Counted from the stretch's first letter, positions 34,227 through 43,950 are shown. The stretch is DNA of 64,000 nucleotides from Arthrobacter sp. Leaf69 (GCF_001422645.1 NZ_LMLR01000013.1:386656-450655); one strand, 5' to 3'. Notes: generated by a model from the letters alone, not told the origin. Numbers and translations are program-made.

Positions 34227-35606
34227 ATGTCAGTAAATTCCCAGCAAGCGGCTGCCGACGCGGCCCTGTTTGGCAACCGATTCGTGACCCAGGAGGTTCC
34301 CAGCCGGGAGTTCCCGGAGACCGGCATTCCTGCTGAGGACGCCCTGCGGCTGGTGTCTGAGGACCTGGCGCTGGAGGGTGATCCGGCCCGGAACCTGGCC
34401 ACCTTCGTGACGACATGGATGGAGCCGCAGGCCCAGCAGATCATCGCCGCGAACCTGCACCGCAATTTCATCGACCACGCCGAATATCCCCGCACGGCCG
34501 AGATCGAGCAGCGCTGCATTCGGATGCTCGCCGACCTCTTCCACGCGCCCGGCGAGACGACGGGAGCCCGAACCCAGGGATCCTCCGAGGCAATCATGCT
34601 CGGGGGGCTGTCCCTGAAGTGGAACTGGCGCAAGCGCCGCGAGGCCGCCGGTGCGTCGACGTCGAGCCCCAATCTGGTGTTCGGCGGCGACGTGCACGTG
34701 GTGTGGGAGAAGTTCTGCCGCTACTTCGACGTCGAACCACGGATCGTGCCACTGCAGCCGGGGAAATACACGATCGGCCCGGACGACGTGCAGGCCCATG
34801 TCGATGAGAACACCATCGGTGTCGCAGCCGTGCTGGGTACGACGTTCACCGGGCACAAGGACGACATCGTCGGCATCAACGACCTGCTGCTTCGGATCAA
34901 GCGCGAGCGGGGCCTTGACGTGCCGTTGCACGTGGACGGGGCAAGTGGGGGATTCGTCTGGCCCTTCCTCTACCCGGACTCCGCGTGGGACTTCCGGCTC
35001 GAGCAGGTCCACTCGATCAACGTCTCCGGGCACAAGTTCGGACTGGTTTATCCCGGCATCGGCTGGCTGATCTTCCGGGAGAAGGCCGATCTGGCCAAGG
35101 ACCTCGTCTTCGAGGAGAACTACCTCGGCAAGACCGACTCGACGTTCACCCTGAACTTCTCCACGGGCTCGGCGATGGTCCTCGCCCAGTACTACAACTT
35201 CGTGCGCTATGGCCGTGCCGGTTACACCTACATCATGCGGAACATGCAGACCAACGCCCGCGTCCTCGCCGAGAAATTGGAGGCCATGGGCCGGTTCGAG
35301 ATCATCGGCCCCGACGAGGAGCAGCTTCCCCTGGTCGCGTTCCGGCTCTCCGCCGACCCCGGGTACAACGAGTTCGACATCGCCTGGCAGCTTGCGGCCG
35401 AGCGCGGCTGGATGGTGCCGGCCTACACTCTGCCACCGAACGCCCAGGACGTGACCATCATGAGGGCCCTGGTCAAGGAAACGATGAGCCGGGAGCACGT
35501 CGATACGCTCGCCCGGGACATCGAAGAGGCGTGCTCCACTTTGGCGAAGAAGGGCGGTGCGCACGAATCCGAACGCAAGAAGATCGTCACCGGACCCGGC
35601 CACTGA
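34227..35606 (+). CDS. gad: Glutamate decarboxylase
   Basis: A 459-residue cytosolic PLP enzyme converting L-glutamate to GABA and CO2, using up a proton. It matches GAD along its length: DHAEYPRTAEIEQRC, GARTQGSSEAIMLGG, FTGHKDDI, HVDGASGGFVWPF, and the PLP lysine in INVSGHKFGLVYPG. ATG 34227 follows AAGGAG by seven bases. The ClC gene directly upstream and shared strand suggest one transcript. No GABA antiporter (GadC) adjoins; the APC permease at 38805 is a candidate but belongs to another branch. Confidence 0.94.
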   Translation: MSVNSQQAAADAALFGNRFVTQEVPSREFPETGIPAEDALRLVSEDLALEGDPARNLATFVTTWMEPQAQQIIAANLHRNFIDHAEYPRTAEIEQRCIRMLADLFHAPGETTGARTQGSSEAIMLGGLSLKWNWRKRREAAGASTSSPNLVFGGDVHVVWEKFCRYFDVEPRIVPLQPGKYTIGPDDVQAHVDENTIGVAAVLGTTFTGHKDDIVGINDLLLRIKRERGLDVPLHVDGASGGFVWPFLYPDSAWDFRLEQVHSINVSGHKFGLVYPGIGWLIFREKADLAKDLVFEENYLGKTDSTFTLNFSTGSAMVLAQYYNFVRYGRAGYTYIMRNMQTNARVLAEKLEAMGRFEIIGPDEEQLPLVAFRLSADPGYNEFDIAWQLAAERGWMVPAYTLPPNAQDVTIMRALVKETMSREHVDTLARDIEEACSTLAKKGGAHESERKKIVTGPGH

Positions 35607-35664
35607 CTATTACGGTGGCTGGCGGGTTGCTAGGCTCGGCGTCACGACTACTTCGGGAGGTCTG

Positions 35665-36468
35665 ATGCCGGGTCGATTTTGGGGACGAAGGGGCCAGCAG
35701 GTCAGTGAGCAGGCCCGAGCCCGGGCCGATATCGCGAATCCTGTGTACAAGGAGATAGCGCTCCAGCTCACGTCCACCGCCGAGAACTCCACTCCGGACT
35801 GGACCACCTCCTTCGGCTACATCGAGGACATCGGTGACGGCCGGGGCTACACCGCCGGACTGGTGGGCTGGTGCAGCGGCACCGGCGACATGCTCGAGCT
35901 TTTGCAGTCATACACAAAGGCCGCCCCGGGAAATCCGCTGGGGCAGTACACGCGCCTGCTGGAGCAGATCATGGACGCGGGCTCCAGAGATCGGCCTGCG
36001 CTGAGCCACCGGCTATTGGACCCCTCCTTCGTGGCGGACTGGAGCTCGGCGGCAGGTGACCCTGCCTTCCAGCGGGTCCAGCAGGAGGAACGGGACCGGG
36101 TCTACTGGGGGCCAGCGCTGGAGGAAGCAACCCGGGACGGGGTTGGGCCACTGGGGCTTGCGATCTACTACGACGTATCTGTCAACCACGGACCTGGGGA
36201 CGACGAGGAGTCGTTTGGCGGCATTCTGGCCGCGGCCCGGCAAGCGCGCCGCCCCCCGGCCCAGGGCGGGGACGAGTCCAAGTACCTCTCCGCCGTGGTG
36301 GATGCCCGGGTGAGGATCCTCAAGGCCTGGGGTGACTACCAGCGGAGCGGGCGCCAGGGCATCCACTACGGACTCCTGAAGGCTGGCAACCTGGAGCTCA
36401 TCCCGCCGTTTAGCTGGTCCGTCTACGGCGACACATTCGAGCTCGGATCGTATCCGGAACCACGGTAG
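35665..36468 (+). CDS. Chitosanase, glycoside hydrolase family 46, no signal peptide
   Basis: A 267-residue GH46 enzyme that cuts chitosan. The catalytic glutamate is in STAENSTPDW and the aspartate in YIEDIGDGRGYTAG, followed by the family's CSGTGDMLELLQSY. GH46 enzymes are normally secreted, yet the N-terminus (MPGRFWGRRGQQVSEQAR) has no hydrophobic signal. ATG 35665 has GGGAGG upstream, and the longer frame to 35557 also lacks one. Either it works inside the cell or leaves by another route. It follows gad by 58 bases on the same strand. Confidence 0.88.
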   Translation: MPGRFWGRRGQQVSEQARARADIANPVYKEIALQLTSTAENSTPDWTTSFGYIEDIGDGRGYTAGLVGWCSGTGDMLELLQSYTKAAPGNPLGQYTRLLEQIMDAGSRDRPALSHRLLDPSFVADWSSAAGDPAFQRVQQEERDRVYWGPALEEATRDGVGPLGLAIYYDVSVNHGPGDDEESFGGILAAARQARRPPAQGGDESKYLSAVVDARVRILKAWGDYQRSGRQGIHYGLLKAGNLELIPPFSWSVYGDTFELGSYPEPR

Positions 36469-36539
36469 GCGGCCACTGTTCCAAGGTTGCGCAGGCCCCA
36501 ACCAACGTGTGGACAGGGGGCCTGCCGGGTTCGTCCAGT

Positions 36540-37706
36540 TCAGGCTGCGTGCCAGTGGACCGGGAGCGTCTTCAAGCCATAGACGATGGTGCTGTCCATC
36601 CGCTCAAGGGGGGCTCCCGGGACGAGGGCCAGCCCGGGGAGTCGGGACAGGACGGCTTCCAGTGCGATCTTTGCCTCGAGCCTGGCCAGCGGTGCACCGA
36701 GGCAGAAGTGAATGCCGTGGCCGAACGCCAGATGCCGGATCTGGCCCCTGTCGACGTCGAACCGGTCAGGGTGCTGGAACTGGCGCTCGTCGCGGTTCGC
36801 GGAGCCGATCCAGGCCACCAGCGGGGCACCGGCCGGAATTTGAACGTCGCCCAGGGTGGTGTCAGCAACGGTCACGCGATACATGGACTGCACGGGCGAG
36901 CGGAAGCGGAGCACTTCCTCTATGGCCTGAGGTATCAGTGACGGTTCCGCCAGTAGGCGTTCGATGGTGCCGGGCACTTCGGTGAAACTGAGAACGGCGT
37001 TGCCGATCAGGTTGGTCGTTGTTTCATTGCCGGCGACGAGCAGCAGACTGCAGAAGCCCAGCAGTTCGGCCACACTCAGTTTCTGCCCGTCAATCTCGGC
37101 GGAGAGCAGGTTGCTGATCAAATCGTGGCCGGGCCGGCTCCGGCGCTCTTCGATCAGGTTCAGGAAGTATCCGGTCATTTCCATGTTGGTGGCGTGGTGG
37201 TCCTCGTTCGTCCCACCGGCCCGCGTCTGGCTGACGATGACATCGGACCACTGTTTGAAGCGGTCACGGTCCTCGGCGGGAATGCCCATAAGTTCCGAGA
37301 TCACGATGACCGGCAGCGGGTAGGCCAATGCCTGGATCAGATCCGCTGTTCCGCGGGACAAGATCCCCTCCAACAGCTCGTCCGTGAGCGTTGAGATGCG
37401 GGGAGCAAGCGCATCCACGGCTTTCGGCGTGAACGCCTGGGTTACCAGCGAGCGCAATTGCCGGTGCCGCGGCGGGTCGGTGGTGATCAGGCTGGCCGCG
37501 AACAGCTGACCTGTCTCGGAGGGATCGTCGCCGCCCATCCGGGAGGAAAACCTGGCATGTTCGGAGAGCGCCCGCTGCACGTCGTCGTACCGGAAGACAT
37601 GCCACGTCCCCGACTGCTCGTCGTGGAAGACGGGTGCAGCTTCCCTCATCCGCCCGTAGTGGGGAAAGGGATCCAGCGGATTCTCATGTTCCGGCGCGAA
37701 GTCCAT
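36540..37706 (-). CDS. Cytochrome P450
   Basis: A 388-residue soluble bacterial P450. I-helix oxygen motif AGNETTTN (about residue 228), K-helix EEVLRFRS, and heme loop FGHGIHFCLGAPLARLE with the cysteine ligand. MDFAPEHENPLDPFPHYGRMREAAPVF is a usual class I start, so it needs ferredoxin and reductase from elsewhere; none is adjacent. Substrate unknown. It is convergent with the chitosanase gene. Confidence 0.93.
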   Translation of the reverse strand: MDFAPEHENPLDPFPHYGRMREAAPVFHDEQSGTWHVFRYDDVQRALSEHARFSSRMGGDDPSETGQLFAASLITTDPPRHRQLRSLVTQAFTPKAVDALAPRISTLTDELLEGILSRGTADLIQALAYPLPVIVISELMGIPAEDRDRFKQWSDVIVSQTRAGGTNEDHHATNMEMTGYFLNLIEERRSRPGHDLISNLLSAEIDGQKLSVAELLGFCSLLLVAGNETTTNLIGNAVLSFTEVPGTIERLLAEPSLIPQAIEEVLRFRSPVQSMYRVTVADTTLGDVQIPAGAPLVAWIGSANRDERQFQHPDRFDVDRGQIRHLAFGHGIHFCLGAPLARLEAKIALEAVLSRLPGLALVPGAPLERMDSTIVYGLKTLPVHWHAA

Positions 37707-37857
37707 GGCTGGCCTCTCTACTCAGCCCTGCGGTTCGTCCGTCTAGGCGAACCGCCGGGTTGATGGACCGTGGGACCCTGAGTGTATCGGATGCCCGCTC
37801 CGCGCGTCAGTAGGAAACTGAAGCCCTCTCCGAGGCGCCGGCGTGGCGGGAGGCGTC

Positions 37858-38529
37858 CTACTTGTCCTGCTGCCGGCGCACCATCTCGGTGATCCAGGCC
37901 GGCGCGAACGGCGATGTGCAGCCCGGGGGAGTCGGGTAGTCCTTGAGCACCTCCAGGCGCTCACCGATGGCGAGTGCCCGGGCTCGGTGCTCCGCGTGCT
38001 CGATCCCGATCTGAGCCAGGCAGTGGTTCATGGCCCACTGCAGGCGGTCCGGGGCGTCCTTCATTTCCGCCTCGATGAGGTCTAGCAGTCCCGGGAGGTC
38101 CAGACCCACCGGGTTCTTCGCCACGCGTTCGGTGGTCAGCGCCCAGCCGGCAGCCGCCACCACCGGATCCGGGTCGGCGGACCACGCCAGGCGCAGTTCC
38201 TCGGAGTGCGGGTTCTTCTTCACCACGTAATTGACGAGCCAGTCCTGCACCTTCGGAGCGCGGGCTTCGCGCATCATGACGTCCAGCTCGTTCCGCTCGA
38301 ACGCCTTCGGACGGCAGATCAGGATTGCGAGCAGACGTGCCGCCGTGTCACCCGTCTGCCAGAGCTGGCGCGCAAGTTCGTGCTGGATCTTCAGCCGCTT
38401 CGCGATCGCGCGCAGTTTGCTGAGGTTCGCACCGTGATCGTCACCGTGCCTCTCGTTCACTGCGCGGACCTTCGGGTCCTCGAGCGCGGCCAGTTCGGCC
38501 AACACCTCGGCCACCGTCGTCCCGGCCAT
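37858..38529 (-). CDS. AlkD-like DNA alkylation repair (HEAT-repeat) protein
   Basis: A 223-residue all-helical protein of the AlkD family, whose founders remove alkylated purines by non-base-flipping glycosylase action. Seen: KVRAVNERHGDDHGANLSKLR at the N-terminus, REARAPKVQDWLVNYVV in the middle, and WAMNHCLAQIGI near the end. Whether it keeps glycosylase activity cannot be told. ATG 38529 is the second of two adjacent ATGs. Confidence 0.78.
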   Translation of the reverse strand: MAGTTVAEVLAELAALEDPKVRAVNERHGDDHGANLSKLRAIAKRLKIQHELARQLWQTGDTAARLLAILICRPKAFERNELDVMMREARAPKVQDWLVNYVVKKNPHSEELRLAWSADPDPVVAAAGWALTTERVAKNPVGLDLPGLLDLIEAEMKDAPDRLQWAMNHCLAQIGIEHAEHRARALAIGERLEVLKDYPTPPGCTSPFAPAWITEMVRRQQDK

Positions 38530-38703
38530 CACAGCCTCCTGTCCCTAGGTCTGGGATCCAGCGTAGTAGGAAACGCGGTCCAGTAGGTGTCAGGCAAACG
38601 CACCGGCAAGAACCAGCAGCGGGCCTGGCCGCGACGCTCTTCGAAGAAGCCGGCCTGGCCGGGCAAAAGTCGGGCGTTGGGCTCGGCGGTTCTGGTCACT
38701 AGT

Positions 38704-38719
38704 CGTTGCCAAAGCAACG
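38704..38719. promoter_or_regulatory. Hairpin CGTTGC-CAAA-GCAACG upstream of permease
   Basis: A perfect 6-bp inverted repeat with a 4-base loop, about 85 bases before the permease ATG. Possible operator or leader hairpin. Confidence 0.35.
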
Positions 38720-38804
38720 TGAGGGGTCCAAGGTGAGGTAATTCACATTGTTGAGGGTCCGGTGCGGCTCATGAGGGACCCGCGCAACTGTTTGGAGGTC
38801 ACCC

Positions 38805-40301
38805 ATGAGCACAACTGAAGACAAGGTGTTCGACGCAACTCCCGAGGGTGATGAACCGGAACTCAAGCGGGTCCTGGGGCCCAAGCTCCTGCTCCTGTTC
38901 ATCGTCGGAGACATCCTCGGTGCCGGTGTGTACGCCGTTACGGGGACCATGGCCGGCACGGTCGGCGGCCTCGTCTGGCTGCCGTTCCTGCTTGCGTTCA
39001 TCGTCGCGACGCTGACCGCCTTCTCCTACCTTGAGCTTGTCACGCAGTACCCGCAGGCAGCCGGTGCAGCGCTCTACGCCCACAAGGCGTTCGGGATCCA
39101 CTTCGTGACCTTCCTGGTTGCCTTCGCCGTCGTCTGCTCCGGCATCACAAGCGCCTCGACTTCCGCAAACGTGCTCGCCCAAAACCTCTTCGGGGGCCTC
39201 GTGGTCAACGGCTGGATGGGCATGCCAGGACAGGGAGCGATCACCGCCGTCGCGATGGGCTTTATGCTGCTCCTGGCGGCGATCAACCTGCGCGGCGTGG
39301 GCGAGAGCGTGAAGTTCAACGTGGTGCTCACCCTCATCGAGATGACCGCTCTCTGCATTGTGATCGGCGTCGGCTTTTACGTGATGGCCCAGGGAACGGG
39401 GAACTTCGCGGAGATCACAGTCTTCACCGACTCCCAGGACAAGGGCCTGTTCCTGGCAGTCACCGCCGCCACCTCCATCGCGTTCTTTGCCATGGTCGGC
39501 TTCGAGGACTCGGTGAACATGGTCGAGGAGACCCGGAATCCCGAGCGGATCTTCCCCCGGACCATGCTGACCGGTCTCGGCATCGCGGTGATCCTCTACA
39601 TGCTGGTGGCCGTGTCCGTGGTTACCGTGCTTACGCCCGCCGAACTCGAAGGGATCAGGGAAGCCGAAGGCGCCGCGCTCCTCGAAGTGGTACATAAGGG
39701 CTCGCCGGACTTCCCGATCGACAAGGTTTTTCCGTTCCTCGCGGTCTTCGCCGTCGCCAACACCGCATTGATCAACATGTTGATGGCCAGCCGCCTGATC
39801 TACGGCATGGCCCGTCAGAATGTCCTGCCGCGGCAGCTCGGAAGGGTTCTCCCGGGGCGCCGCACGCCGTGGGCCGGAATCGCATTCTCGACCATCCTCG
39901 CGCTGGGACTCATCTGGTACGTTACGAGCGACCCGGACAGCAACGTCGTGGCGAACCTCTCGGGTACGACGGCGTTCCTGCTGCTGTGCGTCTTCACCGT
40001 GGTGAATGTGGCCTGCCTCGTGCTGCGCCGCAAGCGGGACCCCAGCCGCCAGGTGTTCTTCACCTCGCCGGGGCAGCTTCCGGTCGTGGCGGCCTTGCTG
40101 TGTGCCTTCCTCGCCGGTCCGTGGGTGGGCCGGCCCGTCATCCAGTATCAGATCGCCGGGGGCCTGATGGCGATCGGCGTTGTGCTGTGGTTCGTCACCT
40201 GGTTGATCACCAGGAACTCCAATGCCCGGCCGGGCGAACCGGTCGGCATTCAGAACGTCGGCAAAGATGACCAAGTCCCGCCGCTGCCACCCGGCCGCTG
40301 A
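38805..40301 (+). CDS. APC-superfamily amino acid permease
   Basis: A 498-residue permease with about twelve helices. It has the APC start GPKLLLLFIVGDILGAGVYAV, with the unwound GAG in helix 1, PQAAGAALYAHKAFG, and FFAMVGFEDSVNMVEETRNP in helix 6-7. Its closest kin by eye are cationic amino acid/basic-type APC transporters; substrate not known. ATG preceded by GGAGG. It stands alone, with a 270-base upstream gap holding the hairpin at 38704. Confidence 0.9.
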   Translation: MSTTEDKVFDATPEGDEPELKRVLGPKLLLLFIVGDILGAGVYAVTGTMAGTVGGLVWLPFLLAFIVATLTAFSYLELVTQYPQAAGAALYAHKAFGIHFVTFLVAFAVVCSGITSASTSANVLAQNLFGGLVVNGWMGMPGQGAITAVAMGFMLLLAAINLRGVGESVKFNVVLTLIEMTALCIVIGVGFYVMAQGTGNFAEITVFTDSQDKGLFLAVTAATSIAFFAMVGFEDSVNMVEETRNPERIFPRTMLTGLGIAVILYMLVAVSVVTVLTPAELEGIREAEGAALLEVVHKGSPDFPIDKVFPFLAVFAVANTALINMLMASRLIYGMARQNVLPRQLGRVLPGRRTPWAGIAFSTILALGLIWYVTSDPDSNVVANLSGTTAFLLLCVFTVVNVACLVLRRKRDPSRQVFFTSPGQLPVVAALLCAFLAGPWVGRPVIQYQIAGGLMAIGVVLWFVTWLITRNSNARPGEPVGIQNVGKDDQVPPLPPGR

Positions 40302-40340
40302 CCTTGTGCCGAACCCGGTAGCCGCACCGGCGCCGTCGGC

Positions 40341-41777
40341 CTAAATGGCGTCGGTTGCTTCCAGCCGGCCTGTACGAACCGCGTCGGCAAAGGCCTGGTA
40401 GTCCTGTTCGTTCTGGTCGGCGTAGCGTTCGGAAAAGTCGGTGATCGACCGGTCGAACTTATCGCTTTTGCCCAGGTAAGCGGCGAACGCGATCGGATCG
40501 CCGGACCGGGCGTGGGCACGGGCGAGGGTCCATCCGCAGACGTGGGCATAAAGTGTCATGCCGAGCGGTTTCATCGTCTCCACCAGGGCTGAGCCCTTCA
40601 TGTCACGCAGCTGGCGCCAGTACAGGTACCGGTTGTCCTGTTCCCCCTTGGTCCACCCGAGGAAGATGTCGCTCGCGGCCTGCATCATCCGCTGCCCTTG
40701 CACCACACGCTCGCCCGGCTGCTTGTAGCGGCTCTTCGGCAAGTGGTCCTCAAGTACCGACCTCGTGGCCTCCTTGACCTGCAGGAACAGCGGATCCTGC
40801 TCGTCGCGCCCCTGGAGCAAGGCGATGAACGCCCGGGTGCCGACGCTGCCGACCCCCACCACCTTGCGGGCGACGTCGATGACTTCGAAACGCTCAAGAA
40901 GGATACGCCGGTCGTCGGGCAGCGTGGCCCGGTAGGAACGAAGCTGCGAGCGAATAGCGCGCTGAACTTCATTGCCGGACATGCCGTAGGACTTGCCCAG
41001 TTCCCGGGCGGGGACGACCATGGGCGGCTGACTGACGATGCGGTATTTCCCGTCCACGCGCTCGGCGAGCTTGGAGAGCGCCTGCAGGCTGTCACGGGTG
41101 TGGGCCTTTGCGACGTTCTGCCGCGCCGACTTTTCCATGCCCGCGGCGGCCTTCTTGAGGGCCTTGCCCTTCTGGCTTGACACGGCCAACGACAGAGTTT
41201 CCAGGAGTTGCTCTTCGGACAGGCGGGCATACCAGATGTCCAGGGTGCCCATCTGCGCGAACTCCGACATCGCTTCGCGGTACGCCCGCACGGCGGCGAC
41301 GGTGACATCCCGTGTTTCTTCCGCGGTGAAAGCGTTATTCCGCGCCGCGATGGTGAAGCTCGCCGCCATGCGCTTGACGTCGTACTCGAACGGGCCCGGG
41401 AGTGTCTCGTCGAAGTCGTTCAGGTCGAACAGCAGGGTCCGCTCAGGCGAAGCGAAGACGCCGAAGTTGGACAGGTGGGCGTCCCCGCACAGCTGGGACA
41501 CCAGGCCAGCCCGGGGGGTGTCTTTCAGGTCGGCGGCCATGATCTTGGCCGCACCGCGGTAAAACGTGAACGGCGAGACCAGCATCCGGCCGTGACGCAC
41601 CGGCACCAGGTCCTGTTCCCGGGTGAGGTTCTGTTCTTCGAGCAGCGCGACCGGATCGGGGCGGTCGGCAGCCGGAGTCCATCCTGTGTGGCTGGACACG
41701 GGCGTCTGCTCCCGGCACCCTTTGCCCTTCGCGCGACGTTCCTCGACGCTCGGGTGCTTGACTTTGGTTTCGGCCAT
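40341..41777 (-). CDS. DUF2252 family protein
   Basis: A 478-residue protein of DUF2252, common in actinobacteria and of unknown function with a kinase-like fold. Visible: HGRMLVSPFTFYRGAA, CGDAHLSNFGVF (the HxDxxxxN-like loop) and FDLNDFDETLPGP, which resembles a metal-binding DFD. ATG 41777 with GGGAGG ten bases upstream is preferred over the frame's start at 41819. Confidence 0.9.
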   Translation of the reverse strand: MAETKVKHPSVEERRAKGKGCREQTPVSSHTGWTPAADRPDPVALLEEQNLTREQDLVPVRHGRMLVSPFTFYRGAAKIMAADLKDTPRAGLVSQLCGDAHLSNFGVFASPERTLLFDLNDFDETLPGPFEYDVKRMAASFTIAARNNAFTAEETRDVTVAAVRAYREAMSEFAQMGTLDIWYARLSEEQLLETLSLAVSSQKGKALKKAAAGMEKSARQNVAKAHTRDSLQALSKLAERVDGKYRIVSQPPMVVPARELGKSYGMSGNEVQRAIRSQLRSYRATLPDDRRILLERFEVIDVARKVVGVGSVGTRAFIALLQGRDEQDPLFLQVKEATRSVLEDHLPKSRYKQPGERVVQGQRMMQAASDIFLGWTKGEQDNRYLYWRQLRDMKGSALVETMKPLGMTLYAHVCGWTLARAHARSGDPIAFAAYLGKSDKFDRSITDFSERYADQNEQDYQAFADAVRTGRLEATDAI

Positions 41778-41818
41778 GATCGGCAACCTCCCACTTACGT
41801 CAGGAACTGCCACCGGCA

Positions 41819-42007
41819 CTAGGTGCCCGGCGCCAGTCCCGGCTGAGCGCGCAAAGGCGCCTTGGCTCCGTGCTCATCAAAAATGGCTGCGTAGTCACGT
41901 ATCTCGACCGCCGTCACAATGCGATTGTGGCCTCGAAGCGCCCAATCGTCAACGCACTGCCGGCGCACCACTCGTTGCTGAAGCGTGGCCCGCGTGGCCG
42001 GCAGCAT
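41819..42007 (-). CDS. Possible small protein between DUF2252 and K+ channel
   Basis: A 62-residue frame with an ATG after TAGGGG, in the 240-base gap between two minus-strand genes. It has no recognised family. The middle part (VEIRDYAAIFDEHGAKAP) looks protein-like, but coding status is uncertain. Confidence 0.3.
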   Translation of the reverse strand: MLPATRATLQQRVVRRQCVDDWALRGHNRIVTAVEIRDYAAIFDEHGAKAPLRAQPGLAPGT

Positions 42008-42015
42008 TGCAACCC

Positions 42016-42786
42016 CTAACCGGGTTCCCTGCGTGGCTTGACATCGGTGTGGCCGGCGCCGGTTTCCTCCGGGCCCAGGGCCAGCCGGTGATGGAGCCTC
42101 TCGATCTGCGCCGTCAGCCGGGCGAGCTCCTCGCTCCTCGCGGATTCGCCGGCTTTCGTCCGCGCGGCGGTTGCGGCGGCCACGCTTTCAACCAGCCAGG
42201 AAGACACAGTGGCGGTGACCATACTCAAGACGACGAAGCCGCCGATCATCAGCGCGGCCGCAGCCCAACGACCAAGGACGGTGACCGGATAGAAGTCGCC
42301 ATAACCAATGGTGGTGATGGTGACCATCGCCCACCACAGGGAATCACCCATCGTAGTGATATTCGCGTTCTCGGCGCCCTTTTCGAAGCTGAGGACGCTC
42401 AGGGCCACGGTGTAGACAAGAATGACGGCGGATGCAATGACGTAGGCCATGACGCGCGCCCTGATGGCCGTTCCCGGTGCACGGTCCATCACTTGACGCA
42501 ACGTGAAGGGCCGCAGGAGCCGCAATGGCCGCATCACCGGGAGCACCACCATCAGCAACTCCAAAGGGTGGCGGATGAACCATCGACCCGGCCGGGGCGC
42601 CAGGAGCAGTTTCACGACGTAGTCGATGCCGAAGGCAGCCCATGTTGTCCAGATGACAATCACCAGAGCGTCCGCGTAGGGGGCGGGCGGTTCCGCAATG
42701 ATCAGAACGGAATACGCCGCCAGGAAAAGGAAGGCCGCGCCGACGAGGGGCCACTCGGAATACTTCTTCCACGTCTCTTGCTTCAT
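42016..42786 (-). CDS. Voltage-gated-type potassium channel
   Basis: A 256-residue six-helix ion channel. The selectivity filter is in TTIGYGDFYPVT between helices 5 and 6. The S4-like stretch RPLRLLRPFTLRQVM has spaced arginines for voltage sensing. A C-terminal coiled-coil (ARSEELARLTAQIERLHHRL) likely aids tetramer assembly. It moves K+ across the membrane; physiological role unknown. Confidence 0.9.
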   Translation of the reverse strand: MKQETWKKYSEWPLVGAAFLFLAAYSVLIIAEPPAPYADALVIVIWTTWAAFGIDYVVKLLLAPRPGRWFIRHPLELLMVVLPVMRPLRLLRPFTLRQVMDRAPGTAIRARVMAYVIASAVILVYTVALSVLSFEKGAENANITTMGDSLWWAMVTITTIGYGDFYPVTVLGRWAAAALMIGGFVVLSMVTATVSSWLVESVAAATAARTKAGESARSEELARLTAQIERLHHRLALGPEETGAGHTDVKPRREPG

Positions 42787-42992
42787 GGCTGAATCGTAGG
42801 ACGTTGTTCCCCGGATGTCCTCAGAAAATGCCCGGCCGGATGCTTTTGCGGACGGCAGCGCTGTCTTCCCCCGAACAGAAACGAGAACTGCGATGACAGC
42901 CGGCCCTGGCGGCGGTACATTGGGCTTCTGCGGTGCCGGCCCGCGCCGGGCACGTCAGATCACTAAGCCAGCACCCGGCGGAGGCGAAGGCC

Positions 42993-43859
42993 ATGGCGGA
43001 AAATCAGGGCAAGGACGGAAACGGACGCAAGGGTGCGCGTGAAGCCCCCGTGCATGAGCGAAACCTCGCCAGCGAGCTGGGAACCGTCGAACAGAACCTC
43101 CTGCTACGAATCCAGGATTTCGGTGATCCACGCCAGGAATGGCGGCGCCTGTTCTCGGAGCTGTATGGCACATTTCTGCTCGTCATCGTGGCTGCCGGGG
43201 GTGGAATGATGAGCCAGGCCTTCCCCGGTGTCATCAGCCGCACGGCGGCCGTGGTGGCTCCAGGCTTGATGGTGATGGGGATCATCCTGTTCATGGGCAA
43301 GGTTTCGGGTGCCCATTTGAACCCTGCAGTCAGCCTCGCTTTCGCGCTCCGCGGCGACTTCCCATGGCGCCGGGTGCCGGGCTACATTGTCGTTCAGCTC
43401 CTCGGCGCGACGCTGGCCTGTCTGCTGCTGCAGGCCGTGATCGGCGTCTCCGCCACCTTCGGTTCGAACTACCCGGCTGCGGATTACTCTGCGGGCGCCG
43501 CGTTCTGGATGGAGGCGCTGCTGACGCTGGCGTTGGTCAGCGTCATCCTCGGAACGGCCTCCGGGGCCCAGAACATCGGGCTGCTCGGGGCATTCGCGGT
43601 AGGCGGCTACATCGCCGTGGCCGGTCTGTGGGGCAGTCCCATCTCGGGCACATCGATGAATCCGGCACGAACGTTCGGGCCCGATCTTGTGGGCGGAAAT
43701 TTCAGCCACTACTGGGTGTATGTCGCCGGGCCACTGGCCGGTGCGGCGGCCGCCGTCGGTATCGCTTTCATTTTGCGCGGCGCCGGCGGCGGAAAATCTG
43801 GTTCCGAAGCTGCGCAGGGGGCTCTCTTCACTGAGGCCGCCACAGAAAAGGGAGCATAG
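42993..43859 (+). CDS. Aquaporin / MIP family channel
   Basis: A 288-residue major intrinsic protein with six helices. The two pore loops carry the NPA motifs in GAHLNPAVSLAF and GTSMNPARTFGPDL. An unusually long hydrophilic N-terminus of about 45 residues precedes the first helix. The ATG at 42993 has GGCGGAGGCGAAGG upstream, chosen over 42933. Water versus glycerol selectivity cannot be decided by eye. Confidence 0.9.
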   Translation: MAENQGKDGNGRKGAREAPVHERNLASELGTVEQNLLLRIQDFGDPRQEWRRLFSELYGTFLLVIVAAGGGMMSQAFPGVISRTAAVVAPGLMVMGIILFMGKVSGAHLNPAVSLAFALRGDFPWRRVPGYIVVQLLGATLACLLLQAVIGVSATFGSNYPAADYSAGAAFWMEALLTLALVSVILGTASGAQNIGLLGAFAVGGYIAVAGLWGSPISGTSMNPARTFGPDLVGGNFSHYWVYVAGPLAGAAAAVGIAFILRGAGGGKSGSEAAQGALFTEAATEKGA

Positions 43860-43950
43860 CGGTCGGTTGGACGGCGCGTCCGTAACGCCGTGACCGCCGA
43901 GGCCAACACGGAAGGAAGCGCGAACAGGCACAGCCGTGTCAGGATCAGTT

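Noticed and set aside
38799..40274. 491-codon minus-strand frame opposite the permease
   Set aside because: A typical shadow frame in high-GC DNA, rich in His/Asp/Gly/Glu with no family signal.
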